Source: Psychrobacter sp. 4Bb (GTDB lineage: Bacteria; Pseudomonadota; Gammaproteobacteria; Pseudomonadales; Moraxellaceae). Taken from it: a stretch of 64,000 bases of DNA. Below are positions 57,322-64,000 of this stretch, in pieces; position 1 is the first letter of the stretch, and each line of letters starts with the position of its first letter. The stretch lies in NCBI RefSeq assembly GCF_002836735.1, contig NZ_PJAS01000052.1:124001-188000 (forward strand), in the 5' to 3' direction. The position numbers and the translations under genes were made by a program. The notes beneath the pieces were generated by a model. That model made no database searches, was not told where the DNA came from, and was given only the letters and a program-made list of their open reading frames with translations.

Positions 57322-57390
57322 GGTACAAGCTCATAGCAAGCAGTGAATAGTAACGCTATTGTACCGTAAATGGTGGGGCTATCGTACATT

Positions 57391-57508
57391 ATCCTAGATG
57401 ACTATCTAACATCGTAGATGGCCTAAAATCGTAGATGGCTGTCCAATATCATAGATTGCTCTCCAATATCGTAGATTGCTTTCTAATATTATTAGTTGGC
57501 TATCCAAT
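57391..57508. repeat. 20-bp tandem repeat, six units
   Basis: Six units of 17-21 bases on the theme ATCGTAGATTGCT-TCCAAT, starting at 57391, 57411, 57428, 57448, 57468 and 57488; units 3-5 are the best conserved. Non-coding, upstream of the RDD gene on its promoter side. Confidence 0.85.
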
Positions 57509-57570
57509 CATGCTACATACAAGAGATGGTCGAAGAATAAATAAGTAGAAGGGTGAAAGTTACAGACATA

Positions 57571-57600
57571 AAAAAACCGCCAATTGTCATAAGACAGGCG
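57571..57600 (-). terminator. tRNA-Arg terminator
   Basis: Stem CGCC..TGTC with GACA..GGCG (three-base bulge), then seven T on the minus strand, 45 bases past the tRNA 3' end. Confidence 0.7.
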
Positions 57601-57644
57601 ATTATTTTAATGTTTTATCAGCTTAAATTAAGCTATTATGCAAA

Positions 57645-57721
57645 TGGTGCGCCTGGAGAGATTCGAACTCCCGACCCCTTAGTTCGTAGCCAAGTGCTCT
57701 ATCCAACTGAGCTACAGGCGC
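57645..57721 (-). tRNA. tRNA-Arg (ACG)
   Basis: 77 bases with encoded CCA. Acceptor GCGCCTG / CAGGCGC, D-arm TAGCTCAGTTGGATAGAGC, anticodon loop CTACGAA (anticodon ACG), T-arm GGAGTTCGAATCTC. A strong promoter lies about 60 bases upstream. Confidence 0.97.
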
Positions 57722-57779
57722 GTATTTTGCACTTTATCCACTGCGCAGATAATATCTTTTGCAGTAAATTAGGTTGGTC

Positions 57780-57807
57780 ATTATATAGATAATATCGCTT
57801 GTGTCAA
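57780..57807 (-). promoter_or_regulatory. tRNA-Arg promoter
   Basis: Perfect consensus on the minus strand: TTGACA (57807-57802), 16-base spacer, TATAAT (57785-57780). Confidence 0.9.
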
Positions 57808-57902
57808 CATCTTTTTTAATTAAAACAAATTATTTTTTGAATTAATTATTAAAATGTTTAACGCAGTATATTGCGTTATTACTCTAATAACAACTGAATA
57901 AA

Positions 57903-57992
57903 TGGCGGTGAAGGAGGGATTCGAACCCTCGATACGCTTACACGTATGGTTCCTTAGCAGGGAACTGGTTTCAGCCACTCACCCACTTCACC
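57903..57992 (-). tRNA. tRNA-Ser (GCT)
   Basis: 90 bases with encoded CCA and a long variable arm, as expected for class II. Acceptor GGTGAAG / CTTCACC, anticodon stem GTTCC / GGAAC, loop CTGCTAA (anticodon GCT). Confidence 0.97.
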
Positions 57993-59138
<1,146 letters not shown>

Positions 59139-59177
59139 CATATCTAACAAGCCATAGCTTACCCAAGTAGCAGACGC

Positions 59178-59216
59178 AAAAAAGGCGCTCTATATTTTTA
59201 TAGAACGCCTTTTTTA
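59178..59216. terminator. bidirectional terminator, thiD / yggT
   Basis: AAAAAGGCG / CGCCTTTTT arms with inner CTATA / TATAG pairing, T run on both strands; serves both convergent genes. Confidence 0.85.
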
Positions 59217-59241
59217 TGACAGTTTTTACATTTAATTAGGT

Positions 59242-59811
59242 TTAACCCAAGGTTGGCAACACACTCGCGGCCAAACCACCGATGAATATCTCCAGCAAAT
59301 AAAATGCTAAGAAAGCAACCATTGGCGATAAATCGAGCATACCTAAATTCGGCGTGATACGACGAAACGGGGCCAAAATAGGCTCAGCCAAATTAATGAT
59401 AATGCTAATAATCGGATGCTCAGATCTGGTAAACACCACAATCCAGCTAACGATGATAGAACCAATCACCAAGTAGCGGCACATGCGTAAAAAGTCTAAT
59501 AATAAGCTAGTCGTACCCGTAAAGAATAGCGGTACAGGGGCAATACCTTTATGCGTTAATGCGGCCTTTCCAGAGATATCGATTAGACGAATCAAAAACA
59601 TCAACACGATAGCGGCAATGCTAATACGACCCTGTGCGACAGTCGGGAAAATGCGCCCAAATACATCGACGATATGCGTTGCTTTATAAGCAGGTGCAAT
59701 CATCGGATTGCTCGCATCCATTCCTGCAAACTGCAACATAAAACGAATAAACACCAGCATCATAGCGAATGTGGTGACCAAATCAAAAATTTGAAATAAC
59801 ATGTTGTTCAT
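59242..59811 (-). CDS. YggT family membrane protein
   Basis: A 189-residue inner-membrane protein with two YGGT repeats: FIRFMLQFAG...NPMIAP with the paired helices near the N terminus, and ILAPFRRITPNLGMLDLSPMVAFLAFYLL near the C terminus. YggT proteins contribute to osmotic tolerance or to division/shape factors in other bacteria; the mechanism is unknown. It lies 119 bases downstream of proC on the same strand, the usual proC-yggT pairing. Confidence 0.92.
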   Translation of the reverse strand: MNNMLFQIFDLVTTFAMMLVFIRFMLQFAGMDASNPMIAPAYKATHIVDVFGRIFPTVAQGRISIAAIVLMFLIRLIDISGKAALTHKGIAPVPLFFTGTTSLLLDFLRMCRYLVIGSIIVSWIVVFTRSEHPIISIIINLAEPILAPFRRITPNLGMLDLSPMVAFLAFYLLEIFIGGLAASVLPTLG

Positions 59812-59930
59812 GAAGTGCTACTCAATGTGACATTATTAACAGATTCTAGGATGACAAATGTCATTATCAGATGCTGATGATTACATAAGGTGTGTCGTCA
59901 GTGGTGACTCACAACACACCTTGTCAGTGT

Positions 59931-60764
59931 TTACTTGCTCATTTCTTCACTTAACGCTTGGCTACGACCATAGCAAGCTTGCATGGCCTCGCCGATTTGA
60001 CGACCAATCTCATTGGCTTGCATTGACTCAACCGCTGCTTGAGTAGTACCGTTCGGTGAAGTGACTTTACGGCGTAACTCAGCTGGTGCATCATCACTAT
60101 TCATCGCCATTTTTGCAGCACCTAACATGGTCTGCATAGCAAGCGCTGAGGCTTGTTCTTTATCTAGTCCTAATGCAACTGCCCCATCGACCATCGATTC
60201 AATGAAGTAAAACATATACGCTGGCGCTGAACCTGATACGGCTGTAACGGCATGCATATGCTCTTCGTCATCGACCCACATGACCAAACCTGATGCTTCC
60301 ATAACGGCTGTTGCTAGCTGCTTCTGTTCCGCTGAGATATTGTCTGTACCGTAGAGGCCAGTCGCGCCCATCTGAATCATAGAAGGCGTGTTTGGCATTG
60401 CACGGACGATATTGCTATAGCCGCCCAACATGTTTGATAAAAGATCAGTCGACAAGCCTGCCGCCACTGAAATGACCAATTGATTGTCTAGCACATCAGC
60501 AAAAGCACTTACCACTACTTTCATCATTTGTGGTTTGACTGCTAGCACCACGATATCCGCACCGATCACAGCAGACTTTGGATCAGCCATTGGATCAACA
60601 GTATTTAGACCTTTGGCGGCTAATTGCTCACGTGCATCGCTGCTAGGATCGGCGACCGTGATTAGATTTGGTTTGATGCCGCAACCCACAAGCCCGCTAA
60701 TGAGCGCTTGTGCCATGTTTCCGCCACCAATAAAACTGATTTTTTTATTATCTAATACCGACAT
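59931..60764 (-). CDS. proC: pyrroline-5-carboxylate reductase
   Basis: Last step of proline synthesis, reducing P5C with NAD(P)H. The 277-residue protein has the Rossmann motif ISFIGGGNMAQALISGL, LAVKPQMM, RAMPNTPSMIQMGATGLYG, and the C-terminal signature SGSAPAYMFYFIESMVDGAVALGL with VTSPNGTTQAAVE. The ribosome binding site AGGAGAC precedes the ATG. yggT follows. Confidence 0.97.
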   Translation of the reverse strand: MSVLDNKKISFIGGGNMAQALISGLVGCGIKPNLITVADPSSDAREQLAAKGLNTVDPMADPKSAVIGADIVVLAVKPQMMKVVVSAFADVLDNQLVISVAAGLSTDLLSNMLGGYSNIVRAMPNTPSMIQMGATGLYGTDNISAEQKQLATAVMEASGLVMWVDDEEHMHAVTAVSGSAPAYMFYFIESMVDGAVALGLDKEQASALAMQTMLGAAKMAMNSDDAPAELRRKVTSPNGTTQAAVESMQANEIGRQIGEAMQACYGRSQALSEEMSK

Positions 60765-60941
60765 ACTTGTCTCCTAGTCACAAAATTCAAAGGTATTCAA
60801 CTTAACATACTGATATGTAAAACGACACTCAGTTTATCATACTGCCACTATTACCGTTTGATAAATTCAAAATGTCACGCCTGACATCAACCTGATAAAA
60901 ATCAATGAGTCAGCCAACGGATATTAAACTTTTAACGCTTT

Positions 60942-62513
60942 CTATTTTAGACTAAGCTCACTTGCAATGTACTCAGCCAATTGATTGCTTTTAGCATCGC
61001 TATCGGTATCGTTACCCCTCTGCTCAGAACTCAAGAGCCAACTCTCAAATGGTGATGCTAGTAACAGAGGAATATCAGTTTGTATGTCGCTTCCATCTTC
61101 AGATTTTTTTGTAAGGGTATTGCTGACTACTATTAAGCTTCCTCGTAGCCATAATGGAATCCCAAGGGTTTGATACAGCTTTTTGCCTGCTTGTGGGCGC
61201 GCAGCCATCTCGGTCTTTAACCGTTGCTCACGGTTTAATGGCACTATTTTTAACACTATCTGTTGTGCTACACCGTCCACACTATTATTTAACAATCGTA
61301 CCAGCGAATCTGTTTTCACTTGCAACTGCCAAATATAACGATCACTGCTACGTATGGTGAGTGATGTTAAATTATTAGCTGAATGACTAAATAAATTATT
61401 AGATAAAGTCAGCATTTGCTCGGTCAGCGGTACATTTAGCCAAGATAGCCACCCGCTACTCATACGATAGAGCTGCTGACGATAGCGGCGAATGGTATAA
61501 GATGCCTTACGACCTTGCCAAAACAGTTCTGTCTGATGATCTTGGTCGTCACGTTGGCTGAGAGTTAGCACATCATCGACGAGTTGCTTAGCAGGTGGTA
61601 ACGGCTCATCTTGACCCAACCAATAGTGCAATAGTTGCCGCTGACGATACATGGGTAGCTGTTGCAACGCATTGATATTTAGCACGCGCTGTGCGGGTAA
61701 AAGTTGCAGGTCTATATTTTCTGTCTGCTGCATATCCTGCATAGCTTGAGCATTGACTGTTTCCTGTGCATCACTTAACAGCTGAGCGCTGCGAGCAATA
61801 TTATCAATAACATTAGGATTGTATGTAGCCAGTATTGGCATGATATCGCAGCGTAGCCCACTACGTACGTTGTCGCCGCTGTCATTGGTAGGATCATCTA
61901 TATAAGGCAGCTCTAAGCGCTTGGCGTAGGCGCTAATAGTGGCTCGTCGTATCGTGAGCCAAGGTCGCCACAGGATATTGTACTGTACGCCCTGTGTTTG
62001 CACTCGCCATGGCTGCATACCAGAGAGACCATTGACTCCAGCGCCTTGAATAAGCCGCATCAATACGGTTTCAGCTTGGTCGTCAGCATGATGGCCCAAT
62101 AGCAAAACATCACCTTGATTGATATGTGCGCGCATTACCTCATAGCGAGCTTGCCGTGCTGCCTGTTCATCATGACCGTTTACTTGCGCACGTAATATAT
62201 AACACGGTATTTTTTGAGCCTCTGCCCAATCAGCGACATGGGCTGCCCAAGCGCTACTGTCTGCTTGTAATCCATGATCGACATGTAACAGCTGCGGCAG
62301 ACATGGCAATCTACCTTGTCGATAGAGCTGCACACACAGCGCCGCAAGTGCCAATGAATCACGCCCACCACTACATGCCAGCCAAAGACGACGACCATGC
62401 AACTGATCACTATACTCAGACATACTGTTCAATAAGGCGGTTTCTAGTGTCTTATCAACTGGCAAATCAGCAATTGGTTTAACGGGATGCGAGATGATTG
62501 CGCTGCTGGTCAT
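60942..62513 (-). CDS. tilS: tRNA(Ile)-lysidine synthetase
   Basis: Modifies C34 of tRNA-Ile(CAT) to lysidine, so it reads AUA. The N-terminal PP-loop ATPase has SGGRDSLALAAL (residues 48-59), HVDHGLQADS and LLGHHADDQAETVLMRLIQGAGVNGLSGM; the TilS substrate-binding and C-terminal domains follow (about 290 to 523). The 523 residues exceed the 432 of E. coli, with extra sequence in the C-terminal region. Essential in most bacteria. accA lies just upstream on the same strand, the usual accA-tilS linkage, though a terminator-like hairpin separates them. Confidence 0.95.
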   Translation of the reverse strand: MTSSAIISHPVKPIADLPVDKTLETALLNSMSEYSDQLHGRRLWLACSGGRDSLALAALCVQLYRQGRLPCLPQLLHVDHGLQADSSAWAAHVADWAEAQKIPCYILRAQVNGHDEQAARQARYEVMRAHINQGDVLLLGHHADDQAETVLMRLIQGAGVNGLSGMQPWRVQTQGVQYNILWRPWLTIRRATISAYAKRLELPYIDDPTNDSGDNVRSGLRCDIMPILATYNPNVIDNIARSAQLLSDAQETVNAQAMQDMQQTENIDLQLLPAQRVLNINALQQLPMYRQRQLLHYWLGQDEPLPPAKQLVDDVLTLSQRDDQDHQTELFWQGRKASYTIRRYRQQLYRMSSGWLSWLNVPLTEQMLTLSNNLFSHSANNLTSLTIRSSDRYIWQLQVKTDSLVRLLNNSVDGVAQQIVLKIVPLNREQRLKTEMAARPQAGKKLYQTLGIPLWLRGSLIVVSNTLTKKSEDGSDIQTDIPLLLASPFESWLLSSEQRGNDTDSDAKSNQLAEYIASELSLK

Positions 62514-62587
62514 ATTCAGCCTTATTTTTAGTTACGTTAGGTGCTTTATGTTAGGTGCTGTACATAGCAACAGTAATAGTAACAGCC

Positions 62588-62617
62588 AAAAAAAAACGCG
62601 CCATTAAATGACACGTT
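62588..62617 (-). terminator. accA intrinsic terminator
   Basis: 11-base arms AACGCGCCATT / AATGACACGTT with two G-T pairs, then nine T on the minus strand. Confidence 0.75.
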
Positions 62618-62703
62618 TTTATTTTAGCACTAAGACTCAGACTCTAATATTAAAAGCCACGCATTTGTGACGTTTAATATTAGGTTGGTACAGTATTAGC
62701 CAA

Positions 62704-63507
62704 CTAGGCAGGCAACATCACTTCTGAATTGAAAGACTTTAGCTTTTCATAACGTAGCTCACAACGCTCTTGAGGATCTAAGTCTTTAATTTCATCGAGC
62801 TGTTCAGTGATTAATGCTTTTAAGGCATTCATCACAGGTTGTGGCTGTACATGTGCGCCCTCGCCCTCTTCGATAACAGCGTCAATCAAACCCATTTGAT
62901 AGAGGTTAATGGCGTTTAATTTTAATGCTTCACTAGCATCTTGTGCTTTTTCAGCGGTTTTCCAAAGGATAGAAGCACAGCCTTCTGGCGAAATCACTGA
63001 GTAAATACTGTTTTGTAGCATGTTTACTTTGTCACCAACGCCAATCGCTAATGCTCCGCCTGAGCCACCTTCACCAATGATAGTCACAATCACAGGCACT
63101 TTCAGACTAGAGAACACAGCGATGCTTTCTGCAATCGCTTGTGCTTGTCCGCGCTCTTCTGCACCGATACCAGGATATGCGCCTTGGGTATCGACAAAGG
63201 TCATCACAGGAATGTTAAAGCGCTCGGCCATTTTGACCAAACGAATCACTTTGCGATAGCCTTCAGGATTGGCCATACCAAAGTTATGAGCAATACGCTC
63301 ACGGGTGCTACGACCACGATGCTGACCAATCACCATCACAGGCTGACCATCAAAACGTGCAAGACCACCCAAAATGGCTTTGTCATCGGCAAAAGCACGG
63401 TCGCCATGCAACTCGTCAAATTCGGTAAAAAGCTGATTAACATAGTCCATAAATAATGGACGCTTGGCGTGTCGTGCAAGCTGCACACTATCCCAGACAG
63501 TGCTCAT
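62704..63507 (-). CDS. accA: acetyl-CoA carboxylase carboxyltransferase subunit alpha
   Basis: With AccD transfers carboxyl from biotin to acetyl-CoA, giving malonyl-CoA for fatty acid synthesis. The crotonase-fold core is complete: [55 protein letters not shown] and [17 protein letters not shown]. At 267 residues it lacks the roughly 50-residue N-terminal extension of E. coli AccA (319). A stop codon lies five codons upstream in frame and AAAGGGAAG precedes the ATG, so the short form is real; Acinetobacter AccA is similarly short. Confidence 0.97.
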   Translation of the reverse strand: MSTVWDSVQLARHAKRPLFMDYVNQLFTEFDELHGDRAFADDKAILGGLARFDGQPVMVIGQHRGRSTRERIAHNFGMANPEGYRKVIRLVKMAERFNIPVMTFVDTQGAYPGIGAEERGQAQAIAESIAVFSSLKVPVIVTIIGEGGSGGALAIGVGDKVNMLQNSIYSVISPEGCASILWKTAEKAQDASEALKLNAINLYQMGLIDAVIEEGEGAHVQPQPVMNALKALITEQLDEIKDLDPQERCELRYEKLKSFNSEVMLPA

Positions 63508-63684
63508 AGACGCTTCCCTTTAATAATTATACTTAATGTATTTATGTTTAAGAATAATATCGTTATCCGTATTCAGATAATGAAAGTACAGTTGTAAACT
63601 CAATAGGAGCTATAGTAGCACATCTTAAATAGCATGACATTATCGACAACGCCGCTTTTGTTACGTTAATCTTTAACTCAATAC

Positions 63685-64000
63685 TTACAATGGTAACTGC
63701 TCAACCTCTGGAGTCTCGGCCTCTTGAGCTTCAATCACACTAAGCTGTACGCCCCATTTGGCAAACTGGTCAATCTCAGTACGCAAATCTGCGAGCAAGA
63801 AAGCATAATGCTCACTGCTATCCGCTAAGGTGATTTGCCAACTGTTTTCAGCGACTACCTTTAGTTCTAACTCTGGTAGCGCGTAATCACTGCGGCTATG
63901 ATGTGCCAGTACGGCGAGGCGCAACAGTAAGCAAAGGTAAACCAACTGATCCCCACCAATCTGACAAGTCTGCTCTAGCATATCGGCTTTGAGCTTGCGG
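63685..64000 (-). CDS. ppx: exopolyphosphatase Ppx/GppA, C-terminal part (cut by window end)
   Basis: Frame open through the window edge; about 105 C-terminal residues are visible. RKLKADMLEQ near the edge, LLLRLAVLAHHSRSDYALPELELKV and a C-terminal beta region match the C-terminal HD-like domain of Ppx/GppA phosphatases, which degrade polyphosphate or pppGpp. The catalytic N-terminal domain is outside the window, so Ppx rather than GppA is a judgement from the tail only. Minus strand, upstream of accA. Confidence 0.7.
   Translation of the reverse strand, partial: RKLKADMLEQTCQIGGDQLVYLCLLLRLAVLAHHSRSDYALPELELKVVAENSWQITLADSSEHYAFLLADLRTEIDQFAKWGVQLSVIEAQEAETPEVEQLPL

Noticed and set aside
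57553-57792. Open reading frame of 79 codons containing a GEIRTPDPLVRSQVLYPTEL-like peptide
   Set aside because: It is the well-known spurious translation across a tRNA gene, here tRNA-Arg; no ribosome binding site.

Overview
The window reads as a stretch of a Psychrobacter-like chromosome (Moraxellaceae, Gammaproteobacteria). The evidence is gene content and order: an lptM/lppL-lysA-dapF-xerC block as in pseudomonads, hemA divergent from a TPR gene followed by lolB-ispE-tRNA-Gln-prs-rplY-pth, a two-domain Pta, an AccA without the N-terminal extension of E. coli AccA (a Moraxellaceae trait), and low-complexity Ser/Asn inserts in otherwise conserved enzymes. There is no long phage, no intact insertion sequence and no CRISPR array. 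Most of the window is core housekeeping sequence with short accessory patches. Assignments rest on protein motifs and remembered families; no database search was possible.

Layout. 0-4.3 kb (minus): cell-wall/lysine genes lptM, lysA, dapF and the recombinase xerC, with a MITE-like element and a 15-bp tandem repeat between genes. 5-10.3 kb (plus): acetate overflow pair ackA-pta, then nadD-rsfS. 10.5-14 kb (plus): MOSC protein, APC permease, lipoprotein amidase and a 63-residue charged protein. 14.4-16.7 kb: kbl-tdh for threonine catabolism. 17.0-18.8 kb: an AT-rich two-gene cassette (unknown protein plus an XRE/ImmA-type metallopeptidase protein), the best candidate for an undescribed system. 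18.9-23.5 kb (minus): an ACT-domain gene and purL, with near-copies of one terminator-bearing repeat on either side of the ACT gene. 24-34.5 kb: PPOX-family protein, pgsA, a candidate small RNA, renalase-like FAD enzyme, acs, HI0933-type flavoprotein, pirin, Old Yellow Enzyme and an EamA exporter. 35-45 kb: small secreted proteins, lipoate ligase, glyoxalase-like protein, fadH, an acyl-CoA ligase, a split YeeE/YedE pair and a class V aminotransferase. 45.5-56.6 kb: hemA, TPR protein, lolB, ispE, two identical tRNA-Gln genes, prs, rplY, pth, panD and a Ca2+/cation antiporter. 56.6-64 kb: RDD protein, tRNA-Arg, tRNA-Ser, thiD, yggT, proC, tilS, accA and the 3' end of an exopolyphosphatase gene.

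How the genes fit together. Acetyl-CoA is the recurring hub: ackA-pta and acs interconvert acetate and acetyl-CoA, kbl-tdh release acetyl-CoA from threonine, fadH and the acyl-CoA ligase feed beta-oxidation, and accA commits acetyl-CoA to lipid synthesis. Translation and envelope maintenance are the other themes (rsfS, rplY, pth, tilS, tRNAs; lptM, lolB, pgsA, amidase). The accessory signals worth pursuing are the XRE/ImmA cassette with its palindromic operator candidate, two copies of a MITE-like repeat, tandem repeats, an orphan intrinsic terminator marking a possible small RNA, and a terminator-like hairpin in the rplY leader.
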